Below, one piece after another: positions 1 through 5,315 of a stretch of 6,900 nucleotides of DNA. The stretch is from an uncultured Steroidobacter sp. (GTDB taxonomy: Bacteria; Pseudomonadota; Gammaproteobacteria; Steroidobacterales; Steroidobacteraceae), in NCBI GenBank assembly GCA_946478975.1, contig CAMLEO010000342.1, forward strand, positions 1 through 6,900, in the 5' to 3' direction. The stretch's first letter is position 1, and the number at the start of each line of letters is the position of its first letter. The position numbers were made by a program, and so were the translations under genes. Below the pieces are notes generated by a model. The model saw nothing but the letters and a program-made list of their open reading frames with translations. It was not told where the DNA came from and made no database searches.

Positions 1-2
1 CG

Positions 3-275
3 CGTCCGGTGCTGACTGCCGCGTTCGCTGCGTCGAAGTCGCAGATCTCGGAAGCGAAGCCGTTCGTTCAAGGCGTCGCGACAGACGATGGCAATTACGC
101 GGTGCTGGCCGTCACTCAAGTGCGCAATGCCGAAGCGACTGCCGAGCCGGAAGCACAACGCACGGCGCGCAAGGCGCAGGCGGAGCGTCGGCAGGGGAAT
201 GAAGAGCTGACGGCTTACGTGGAAGAAGCCGAGCGCAATGCGGACATCGTCCGCAACGACAAGGTATTCGAGTAA
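3..275 (+). CDS. ppiD: C-terminal end of PpiD-type periplasmic peptidyl-prolyl isomerase/chaperone (5' part outside window)
   Basis: The window opens inside this gene; the visible 90 codons run to a TAA stop. PpiD is an inner-membrane-anchored folding factor facing the periplasm, with a SurA-like chaperone region and a parvulin domain. What is seen is its C-terminal part: a segment ending in KPFVQGVATDDGNYAVLAVT followed by the short strand-turn 'VRNAEA', then a charged helix (TARKAQAERRQGNEELTAYV) and the closing 'ADIVRNDKVFE'. This resembles the usual PpiD tail, in which a beta strand 'G-Y-V-L-V-V' precedes a final helix with lysine/glutamate-rich residues. No membrane anchor or parvulin motif is visible because they would lie upstream. 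The assignment rests on this tail and on the neighbourhood, since ppiD lies beside fabI in Pseudomonas. A related SurA-N-type isomerase is the alternative. The gene converges with fabI, 44 bases apart. Confidence 0.68.
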   Translation, partial: RPVLTAAFAASKSQISEAKPFVQGVATDDGNYAVLAVTQVRNAEATAEPEAQRTARKAQAERRQGNEELTAYVEEAERNADIVRNDKVFE

Positions 276-283
276 CTCGACTG

Positions 284-309
284 GCGGGGCGGAGATCACT
301 CCGCCCCGC
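284..309. terminator. GC-rich stem-loop between convergent ppiD and fabI, likely bidirectional terminator
   Basis: Bases 284-294 (GCGGGGCGGAG) pair perfectly with 299-309 (CTCCGCCCCGC) around the loop ATCA, giving an 11-bp stem. It sits 8 bases after the ppiD-type stop and 10 bases before the fabI stop, where a shared terminator is expected. Neither side has a run of T, so it is not a textbook intrinsic terminator. It may work with Rho or simply block 3' exonucleases. Confidence 0.6.
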
Positions 310-319
310 GATCCGACCG

Positions 320-1108
320 TTATTCGCCTTCGGGGAAGGCCATGCCGACGGTGCTGTAGCCGCCGTCCACATAAATGATTTCGCCCGTCACGCCGCCGGC
401 GAGATCCGACGCCAGGAACGCAGCGGTGTTACCCACGTCTTCGATCGTCACGTTCCGGCGCAACGGCGCGATGGACGCGACATGCGCGAGCATCTTGCGG
501 AAGCCGCCGATGCCTGCGGCCGCGAGCGTCTTGATCGGACCCGCCGAAATGCCGTTGACGCGAATTCCTTTCGGGCCGAGGTCGGACGCGAGGAAGCGCA
601 CGCTGGCTTCCAGGCTCGCCTTCGCCAGGCCCATCACGTTGTAGCTCGGCAGCGAACGAACTGCGCCGAGATAGGTGAGGGTGATGATCGAGCCAGCGCG
701 GCCGGCCATCATCGGCTCGGCGGCTTTCACGACCGCTGTGAGGCTGTAGCTGGAGATGTCGTGCGCGATGCGGAAGTTCTCGCGCGTGGTCGATTCGACG
801 AAGCCGCCGCGAATGGCGTCGCTGGGCGCGAAGGCGACGGCGTGCACGACGATGTCGAACTTGTCCCAGCTCTTTTTCAACGCATCGAAACCTTTGGCGA
901 TGCTGTCATCGCTGGCCACGTCCATCTCGAACACGGCGGCGGCGTTGAATTCCTTGGCCATGCCTTCGACGCGATCCTTGAAGCGTTCCTGGTAGCTGAA
1001 CGCCAGTTCCGCGCCTTCGCGCTTCATTGCCTCGGCGATGCCGTAAGCGATGGAACGCTCGGTCGCCAGGCCAATGATCAGCGCGCGTTTGCCTGCAAGA
1101 AATGCCAT
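320..1108 (-). CDS. fabI: Enoyl-[acyl-carrier-protein] reductase (NADH) FabI
   Basis: FabI carries out the last reduction of each fatty acid elongation cycle, turning trans-2-enoyl-ACP into acyl-ACP with NADH in the cytoplasm. The 262-residue product has the same length as E. coli FabI and starts [20 protein letters not shown], matching the family's nucleotide-binding beginning. The catalytic Tyr146, Tyr156 and Lys163 (TLTYLGA, then YNVMGLAK) fall at the E. coli positions. The [10 protein letters not shown] substrate loop, the RKMLAH helix and the closing VDGG motif are all present. An in-frame ATG 32 codons upstream is rejected: the added residues do not look like FabI and would be read through a GC-rich hairpin. 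The chosen ATG follows GGAG at five-base spacing. The residue equivalent to E. coli Gly93 is Ala92 (HAVAFAP); this position matters for triclosan, but Ala is normal in some FabI proteins. Downstream of mltD on the same strand, probably separately transcribed. Confidence 0.97.
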   Translation of the reverse strand: MAFLAGKRALIIGLATERSIAYGIAEAMKREGAELAFSYQERFKDRVEGMAKEFNAAAVFEMDVASDDSIAKGFDALKKSWDKFDIVVHAVAFAPSDAIRGGFVESTTRENFRIAHDISSYSLTAVVKAAEPMMAGRAGSIITLTYLGAVRSLPSYNVMGLAKASLEASVRFLASDLGPKGIRVNGISAGPIKTLAAAGIGGFRKMLAHVASIAPLRRNVTIEDVGNTAAFLASDLAGGVTGEIIYVDGGYSTVGMAFPEGE

Positions 1109-1113
1109 GACTA

Positions 1114-1117
1114 CTCC
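1114..1117 (-). promoter_or_regulatory. Shine-Dalgarno sequence of fabI
   Basis: On the minus strand GGAG lies five bases before the ATG at 1108-1106. It supports the 262-residue start over the upstream in-frame ATG at 1204. Confidence 0.7.
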
Positions 1118-1169
1118 GATTCGATTTTGTAATCGGGCGTAGTTTAGCGGATGCGCTGGACGGGTGGGT

Positions 1170-1193
1170 GCGGCGGCCGGGAGAGGCCGCCGC
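1170..1193 (-). terminator. GC-rich stem-loop after mltD, possible terminator
   Basis: GCGGCGGCC (1170-1178) and GGCCGCCGC (1185-1193) form a perfect 9-bp stem with a six-base loop. It starts 15 bases after the mltD stop and ends about 60 bases before the fabI start, so it would end or trim mltD mRNA and separate it from fabI. No T-run follows on the minus strand, so efficiency cannot be judged from sequence. Confidence 0.5.
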
Positions 1194-1207
1194 GGCGTAG
1201 TCATTAT

Positions 1208-2896
1208 TCAGATGCCCGCGCGGCGGCGGTCATCGAGATACATCACCAGGCGCTGGCCGGGCTTGATCACGCTGCGCTTGGTCAGGTTGTTCCAGCCGAG
1301 CAGATCCGCCAGCTGCACGCGGAATTTGTTGGCGATGGTGTAGAGCGAATCGCCGGCGCGCACCACGTAAGTCGTAGCGCGTTCCACCGCACTGGTCGAT
1401 GCCAGCTTGGCGGTGCCGGGAATCGACAGCACCTGGCCGACGGTCAGCGTGTCGTTCGGCTCCAGGCCGTTCGAATTCGCCAGGCGATCCATGCTCACAC
1501 CGTGAGTCTTTGCGATGCTCCACAAAGTGTCGCCGCGGCGGACGACGTGTTTGTCGTTCGGACCGCGCCGACGCGCCGGCTTGTCATCGATCTCATTTTC
1601 CAGCTCGGCGATCTGCTCGCTTTGCAGGCTCATGCCTTTGGGCGCGGCGGCGATCAGCAGATCCTGGCCCGGATGAATCGTGGTGCCGCGAATCTTGTTC
1701 GTGGCCTTCAGCGCTGCAATGGACAGGCCGTATTTATCGGCGATGCCGCCGAGCGTGTCGCCACGACGCACGCGGTGATAGACGACGCGCACGCGCTCTT
1801 CGGGCGGCAGCGCGGCGATGCCGGCGGTGAAACGTTCCTGACGATCGATGGGCACCAGAATCTGATGCGGGCCGTCCGGATCGGTGACCCAATGGTTGAA
1901 CGCGGGATTCAGCGCCAGCAGCTCTTCCTTCGACATATCGGCGAGCTCGGCGGCCACGTGCAGGTCGAGCTGACCGCCGACATCGACCTTGGTGAAGTAG
2001 GGCGTGTTCGGAATCGGCGCGAAGTCCAGGCCCTGGGCGGCCGGGTCGCCGACGATACGGCGCATCGCCAGCAGCTTCGGCACATACGCTTTGGTCTCGC
2101 GCGGCAGCTTCAGGCTGAAATAATCGGTCGGCTTGCCGGCGCGCTCGTTCTTCTCCACTTCGCGAGCGACGCGGGCTTCACCGCAGTTGTATGCCGCGAT
2201 CGCCAGCAGCCAGTCGCCGTTGAATTCTTCGGAAAGGAACTGCAGGTAATCCAGCGCTGCGCTGGTCGATGCGACCACGTCGCGCCGGCCGTCGTAGTAC
2301 CAGTTTTGTTTCAAGCCATAACGGCGACCGGTTTCCGAAATGAACTGCCAGAGCCCCGAGGCGCGGGCGCGCGAATAGGCCACCGGGTTGAACGCGCTCT
2401 CGACCACCGGCAGCAGCGCCAGTTCGAGCGGCATGTGGCGCGCTTCGAGCTCGCCGACGATGTGGTGCAGATAACGTTCGCCGCGCTTGAAGGTGCGGTC
2501 GAGATAATCGGGATGATTGACGAACCACTGCAGCTCGATGTCGACCGAAGGGTGATCGACGTCGGCGATCAGGTAGCCCTGGCGAATGCGTGCAAACAGG
2601 TCGCCGCCTTCGGGGACCGGCGCGCTGTCCTGGCCGCGCTCGCGCACCAGGCGCGGACGGTCGGGCTGGGCATCGAGGGTTTCAATGGCTTCTTCGATCT
2701 GTTCCGGGCCGGAGACGCCGATCGCGGCTTCGTCGACCTTGGTGACGGCGGGATCGAGCTCGACCATCTCGACCGATTCTTCGTCCGCCGCGTCGTCATC
2801 GTCGTCAGCCTTGGGGCCGAGGTGACTGCATCCGGCCATGAGCACCGTTGCGAATACTGCGGACAGCGCCGTCGCTGGTCGTCGCCACTGAAACAT
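1208..2896 (-). CDS. mltD: Membrane-bound lytic murein transglycosylase D (lipoprotein, three LysM repeats)
   Basis: MltD cleaves the MurNAc-GlcNAc bond of peptidoglycan, leaving 1,6-anhydro-MurNAc ends, from the periplasmic face of the outer membrane. The 562-residue protein begins MFQWRRPATALSAVFATVLM and has the lipobox LMAGC, putting the lipidated Cys at residue 23. Ser at +2 argues for outer-membrane sorting. An acidic linker follows (residues about 31-48, with five Asp in a row). The SLT domain (about 147-265) contains LLPVVESAFNP, with the predicted catalytic Glu166, then SGLWQFI, YGLKQ, DVVAST and AAYNCGEARV, all close to E. coli MltD. Three LysM repeats (about 373-415, 450-493, 509-553), each beginning VRxGDxL, bind glycan; E. 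coli MltD has two, hence the greater length. The start is set by the lipobox and by GGAGG six bases upstream; a longer frame starting at 2995 would bury the signal peptide. The gene lies 152 bases after gloB on the same strand. Confidence 0.95.
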   Translation of the reverse strand: MFQWRRPATALSAVFATVLMAGCSHLGPKADDDDDAADEESVEMVELDPAVTKVDEAAIGVSGPEQIEEAIETLDAQPDRPRLVRERGQDSAPVPEGGDLFARIRQGYLIADVDHPSVDIELQWFVNHPDYLDRTFKRGERYLHHIVGELEARHMPLELALLPVVESAFNPVAYSRARASGLWQFISETGRRYGLKQNWYYDGRRDVVASTSAALDYLQFLSEEFNGDWLLAIAAYNCGEARVAREVEKNERAGKPTDYFSLKLPRETKAYVPKLLAMRRIVGDPAAQGLDFAPIPNTPYFTKVDVGGQLDLHVAAELADMSKEELLALNPAFNHWVTDPDGPHQILVPIDRQERFTAGIAALPPEERVRVVYHRVRRGDTLGGIADKYGLSIAALKATNKIRGTTIHPGQDLLIAAAPKGMSLQSEQIAELENEIDDKPARRRGPNDKHVVRRGDTLWSIAKTHGVSMDRLANSNGLEPNDTLTVGQVLSIPGTAKLASTSAVERATTYVVRAGDSLYTIANKFRVQLADLLGWNNLTKRSVIKPGQRLVMYLDDRRRAGI

Positions 2897-2900
2897 CTCG

Positions 2901-2907
2901 TCCCTCC
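2901..2907 (-). promoter_or_regulatory. Strong Shine-Dalgarno sequence of mltD
   Basis: The minus strand reads GGAGGGACGAG then ATG, with GGAGG six bases from the start codon. This fixes the start at 2896 and agrees with the signal peptide. A second GGAGG-like run lies further upstream inside a small stem-loop. Confidence 0.75.
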
Positions 2908-2908
2908 A

Positions 2909-2928
2909 CCTGCCTCCCCGGGGGCAGG
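2909..2928 (-). other. Stem-loop just upstream of the mltD ribosome binding site
   Basis: CCTGCC (2909-2914) pairs with GGCAGG (2923-2928) around an eight-base loop TCCCCGGG that can pair a little further. In the mltD mRNA the hairpin ends one base before GGAGG, and a run of six U lies just before it. It is not placed as a terminator. It could stabilise the 5' end or affect ribosome access; this is inference only. The rest of the 152-base gloB–mltD gap shows no convincing promoter. Confidence 0.35.
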
Positions 2929-3048
2929 CGTTGAATAAAAAACGGGTCAGCCCTTGATACTCGACCGATGTGGGCGAGCCGGCGGGCGACTGCATTCACT
3001 CCGGCGCAATGCGCCTTGGTTAGCAACCTTCCAAAAGCGTCCCAGCTG

Positions 3049-3825
3049 TCAACGAAAGCCGTCCTTCCACTGGCGGATGACCGCGAACACTTCTGTATGA
3101 CTGTGTAACGTGCGGCCGGCATGCGCTTCAGCGGCCTGTTTCACAGTCTCATCGTCACAGCGCAGAAACGGGTTCACATTCCTCTCCCGCCTGATGTCCG
3201 ATGGGATCGTCGCCTCATCCCGCGCCCGCAATTCGCGGCACTGCTCGAGATAGCGGCTCGATGCGGTATTGTCCGGTTCGACGGCCAGCCCGAATTTCAA
3301 ATTGCTCAAGGTGTACTCGTGCGCGCAATACACCAAAGTTTCGGCAGGCAGGGCCGCCAGTTTGGACAACGAAGCGTGCATTTGTTCCGCCGTACCTTCG
3401 AACAAACGGCCACAACCGCCGCTGAACAGGGTATCGCCGCAGAACAAGGCGCCGTGCCCGACATATGCGATGTGACCGGCGGTGTGGCCGGGCACGTCCA
3501 GAACCGTGAATTCCAGGCCGAGCTCGGGCAGCTGCGCGCGCTCGCCTTCGCGCAGGCGGGTCGGAGTGCCCGGAATGTTTTCGTTGGCCGGGCCATAAAC
3601 GGGAACGGAGCGCTGACGTAGCAACTCGGCGACGCCACCGACGTGATCGGGATGGTGATGAGTGATCAAGAGGCCGGAGAGGGTCAGCCCGCGGTCGGCG
3701 AGCGTGCGTTCGACGGGCGCGGCATCGCCTGGATCGACGGCCACGACCTGCCGCGGGTCGCGCGGCGAATGAATCAACCAGATGTAGTTGTCAGTAAATG
3801 CCCGAACTGGGGTCACTTGCAACAT
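3049..3825 (-). CDS. gloB: Hydroxyacylglutathione hydrolase (glyoxalase II)
   Basis: GloB hydrolyses S-D-lactoylglutathione to D-lactate and glutathione, the second step of methylglyoxal detoxification in the cytoplasm. The product is 258 residues (E. coli 251). Metallo-beta-lactamase-fold metal ligands are complete: THHHPDH (His56, His58, Asp60, His61), PGHTAGH (His114), GDTLFSGGCGR (Asp131) and CAHEYT (His169). The glutathione-contact segment CGRLFEGT and the C-terminal RNVNPFLR, with the HAGRTL-type helical region, mark true glyoxalase II rather than a general hydrolase. The start MLQVTPVRAFTDNYIW matches the family's usual beginning. Upstream in-frame ATGs at 3849 and 3909 add non-conserved residues. 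No well-spaced Shine-Dalgarno sequence precedes the chosen ATG, so the start relies on homology. A sigma70-like promoter lies just upstream. It is divergent from the methyltransferase gene, the same pairing as gloB/yafS in E. coli. Confidence 0.96.
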   Translation of the reverse strand: MLQVTPVRAFTDNYIWLIHSPRDPRQVVAVDPGDAAPVERTLADRGLTLSGLLITHHHPDHVGGVAELLRQRSVPVYGPANENIPGTPTRLREGERAQLPELGLEFTVLDVPGHTAGHIAYVGHGALFCGDTLFSGGCGRLFEGTAEQMHASLSKLAALPAETLVYCAHEYTLSNLKFGLAVEPDNTASSRYLEQCRELRARDEATIPSDIRRERNVNPFLRCDDETVKQAAEAHAGRTLHSHTEVFAVIRQWKDGFR

Positions 3826-3862
3826 ATTGTCGGATCGACCCCGGAGCATTTCACCAGCGGGT

Positions 3863-3891
3863 ATTAAACATGCCATGTGGCTGAGCGGCAA
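3863..3891 (-). promoter_or_regulatory. Predicted sigma70-type promoter of gloB
   Basis: On the minus strand TTGCCG (3891-3886) and TTTAAT (3868-3863) are separated by exactly 17 bases. The -10 box matches TATAAT in five of six positions and the -35 box matches TTGACA in four. Transcription would begin near 3856, giving a leader of about 30 bases before the gloB ATG at 3825. It could also supply mltD, for which I see no promoter of its own. Confidence 0.5.
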
Positions 3892-3904
3892 GCATTTAAC
3901 GAAG

Positions 3905-3963
3905 CGCACGCCGGTCGGTTCCCGACGCGCAGCGCGTGACGGGCAGAACCGGCGAAATGTGCG
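3905..3963. repeat. Interrupted inverted repeat in the gloB/methyltransferase divergent region
   Basis: The core ACGCGC-A-GCGCGT (3925-3937) is a perfect dyad. CCG (3922-3924) and CGG (3940-3942) flank it, then CGGTTC (3916-3921) pairs with GAACCG (3946-3951), and further out CGCAC (3905-3909) pairs with GTGCG (3959-3963). All arms share nearly one centre, around 3931-3934. The repeat lies upstream of the gloB -35 box and upstream of the methyltransferase start, so it is unlikely to be transcribed from either. A protein-binding site or the relic of a terminator are both possible. Confidence 0.5.
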
Positions 3964-4012
3964 ACCGAAGTTTCATTTTCTGAACCTCGAACTGTCGGCG
4001 GGGGCGATCAGT

Positions 4013-4018
4013 TATTCT
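4013..4018 (+). promoter_or_regulatory. Possible -10 box directly before the methyltransferase start
   Basis: TATTCT matches TATAAT at four positions and ends seven bases before the ATG at 4026. If used, transcription would begin at or beside the start codon, making a leaderless mRNA. No recognisable -35 box lies 16-18 bases upstream, so the call is weak. Confidence 0.25.
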
Positions 4019-4025
4019 TTGCGTT

Positions 4026-4784
4026 ATGCCCGAACCTTCCGCCATCGACCTGCACGCCTGGCTGCGCTCGCCGCTCGGCCAGCGGGTGTTCGCGCTCGAA
4101 CGCAAGCTCGCAAGCGAAGCGCTGGCACAGGTGTTCGGCTGGCAGCTGCTGCAGATCGGGCAGTGGGGCGACGACGATGGCTTGCTCGCGGAAGCGCGCA
4201 CTCAGCGCAAATCGGTGCTCGCCTGGCACGGTTCGCGGCCCCACGGCGCGGCGGCTTCGATTCGCTCGCGCACCGATTCACTCGCCATCGCTTCTGATTC
4301 CGTCGACGCCGTGCTCCTGCCGCACACGCTGGAATACGAACCCGAGCCGCACGAGATCGTGCGCGAGGTGGGCCGCATTCTGTCCGCCGAAGGGCACCTG
4401 ATCGTGTTCGGCTTCCGGCCGTTTTCCAGCTGGGGCCTGCGGCACTGGTTCGCCAAGAACGGTTTTCCGCCCGGGCTCGAACGCATGATCGGCGAAGGCC
4501 GGCTGCGCGACTGGCTCAAACTGCTCGGCTTCGAAGTCGTCGACGCGCGGCGTTATCTGTTCAGCCTGCCGTTCAGCGCGACTTCACCTTCCTCGCAGCG
4601 TTTTTTCGAGCGCAGCGGTAACTATTTGTGGCCCATGTTCGCCGGCGGCTATTTGCTCAAGGCTCGCAAGCGCGTCTACACCCTCACGCCGATCCGTCCG
4701 CGCTGGCGGCTGCGGCCGAAAGTGGTGGGCGGCTTGATCGAACCGACGACGCCGCGGACTACGCCGCGCATGCCTCGCACTTAA
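4026..4784 (+). CDS. yafS: YafS-type SAM-dependent methyltransferase, substrate unknown
   Basis: A 252-residue class I (Rossmann-fold) methyltransferase-like protein whose substrate is not known. Residues about 39-52 (GWQLLQIGQWGDDD) occupy the place of SAM motif I, but the usual glycine-rich GxGxG is degenerate, as I recall also for E. coli YafS (HLLKIG). The post-I and motif II-III region is clear: SDSVDAVLLPHTLEYEPEPH (about 90-109), then REVGRILSAEGHLIVFGF. GFRPFSSWGLR, RDWLKLLGFEVVDARRY and the late KARKRVYTLTP all have YafS counterparts. The C-terminus ends in a Thr/Pro/Arg-rich tail (TTPRTTPRMPRT) encoded by two copies of ACGCCGCG. The gene lies between gloB (divergent) and rnhA (14 bases downstream), the same place as yafS in E. 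coli. No Shine-Dalgarno sequence is seen before the start. Family membership is well supported; activity is inferred. Confidence 0.82.
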   Translation: MPEPSAIDLHAWLRSPLGQRVFALERKLASEALAQVFGWQLLQIGQWGDDDGLLAEARTQRKSVLAWHGSRPHGAAASIRSRTDSLAIASDSVDAVLLPHTLEYEPEPHEIVREVGRILSAEGHLIVFGFRPFSSWGLRHWFAKNGFPPGLERMIGEGRLRDWLKLLGFEVVDARRYLFSLPFSATSPSSQRFFERSGNYLWPMFAGGYLLKARKRVYTLTPIRPRWRLRPKVVGGLIEPTTPRTTPRMPRT

Positions 4785-4798
4785 ATCAACAACATTAA

Positions 4799-5242
4799 AT
4801 GTCAGCAGTCGAGATTTACACGGACGGCGCCTGCCGCGGCAATCCGGGGCCGGGCGGCTGGGGTGCGATCCTGCGCTCCGGCGACCATGAAAAAGAGATC
4901 AAGGGCGCTGAAGCCCTGACCACCAACAATCGCATGGAGCTCACCGCGGCGATCCAGGCGCTCGCGACGTTGAAGCGCGCCTGCAACGTGGTGCTGTACA
5001 CCGATTCGCAGTACGTCCGCAAAGGCATCCTGGAATGGCTGCCGAACTGGAAGCTGCGCGACTGGCGCACGGCCGACAAGAAGCCGGTGAAGAACGTCGA
5101 TCTGTGGCAGGCGCTGGAGCGCGAGATCGAGCGGCACAAAATCGAATGGCACTGGGTGAAGGGCCATGCCGGCGTGCCCGGCAACGAGCGCGCCGATCAA
5201 CTCGCGAACGAAGCCATCGACGAGATGCTGCTGACCCGATGA
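4799..5242 (+). CDS. rnhA: Ribonuclease HI
   Basis: RNase HI cuts the RNA strand of RNA:DNA hybrids, removing R-loops and helping clear primers in the cytoplasm. The 147-residue product (E. coli 155) has all the catalytic residues, each one position earlier than in E. coli: Asp9 ([16 protein letters not shown]), Glu47 (TTNNRMEL), Asp69 (YTDSQYV), His123 (KGHAG) and Asp133 (NERADQLA). The basic handle region is present ([20 protein letters not shown]), as in the E. coli enzyme. The ATG lies 14 bases after the methyltransferase stop in an A/T-rich gap with no Shine-Dalgarno sequence; an operon with the upstream gene is likely. The stop codon forms the base of a stem-loop. In E. coli rnhA and dnaQ are divergent neighbours; here they face the same way and are separated by an aminotransferase gene. 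Confidence 0.98.
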   Translation: MSAVEIYTDGACRGNPGPGGWGAILRSGDHEKEIKGAEALTTNNRMELTAAIQALATLKRACNVVLYTDSQYVRKGILEWLPNWKLRDWRTADKKPVKNVDLWQALEREIERHKIEWHWVKGHAGVPGNERADQLANEAIDEMLLTR

Positions 5243-5263
5243 CCTTCGCCTACGCGAGGGTCA
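5240..5263 (+). terminator. Stem-loop that includes the rnhA stop codon, possible terminator or attenuator
   Basis: TGACCTTCGC (5240-5249) pairs with GCGAGGGTCA (5254-5263) around CTAC, ten base pairs including one G·T. The first three bases are the rnhA TGA. Only three T follow (GTTTG), so intrinsic termination would be partial at best. It would lower expression from rnhA into the aminotransferase gene. Confidence 0.5.
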
Positions 5264-5283
5264 GTTTGCGCCGCGTCCTGCTG

Positions 5284-5289
5284 TATCAT
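5284..5289 (+). promoter_or_regulatory. Possible -10 box for the aminotransferase gene
   Basis: TATCAT (five of six to TATAAT) lies about 26 bases before the start codon and just after the rnhA stem-loop. No -35 box is found at 16-18 bases; TTTGCG upstream is too close, at 13 bases. A weak or activator-dependent promoter is possible, but the evidence is thin. Confidence 0.25.
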
Positions 5290-5315
5290 GCCGCGCTTGA
5301 TCCGAACCGAGTGTG

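Noticed and set aside
482..1132. A 216-codon open frame antisense to fabI
   Set aside because: The FabI reading is certain, and the antisense product has no recognisable motif or ribosome binding site.
1109..1204. N-terminal extension of fabI to an upstream ATG
   Set aside because: The added 32 residues are not FabI-like, run through the 1170-1193 hairpin, and the internal ATG has GGAG at the right distance.
1151..2938. A 595-codon open frame on the plus strand across mltD
   Set aside because: It is antisense to a gene with a full set of MltD motifs. Its translation is rich in His, Arg, Gln and Ala with no domain I recognise, as expected for the complement of GC-rich codons.
2897..2995. N-terminal extension of mltD to 2995
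   Set aside because: It would place 33 residues before the lipoprotein signal peptide, whose own ATG has a strong Shine-Dalgarno sequence.
3003..3028. Two short inverted repeats in the gloB–mltD gap (GGCGC-AAT-GCGCC and GGTT-AGC-AACC)
   Set aside because: Stems of five and four base pairs are common by chance in this composition, and neither is followed by a T-run on the minus strand.
4742..4781. Repeated ACGCCGCG units at the end of the methyltransferase gene
   Set aside because: Only two imperfect copies inside coding sequence, encoding a low-complexity tail; no sign of a mobile or regulatory repeat.
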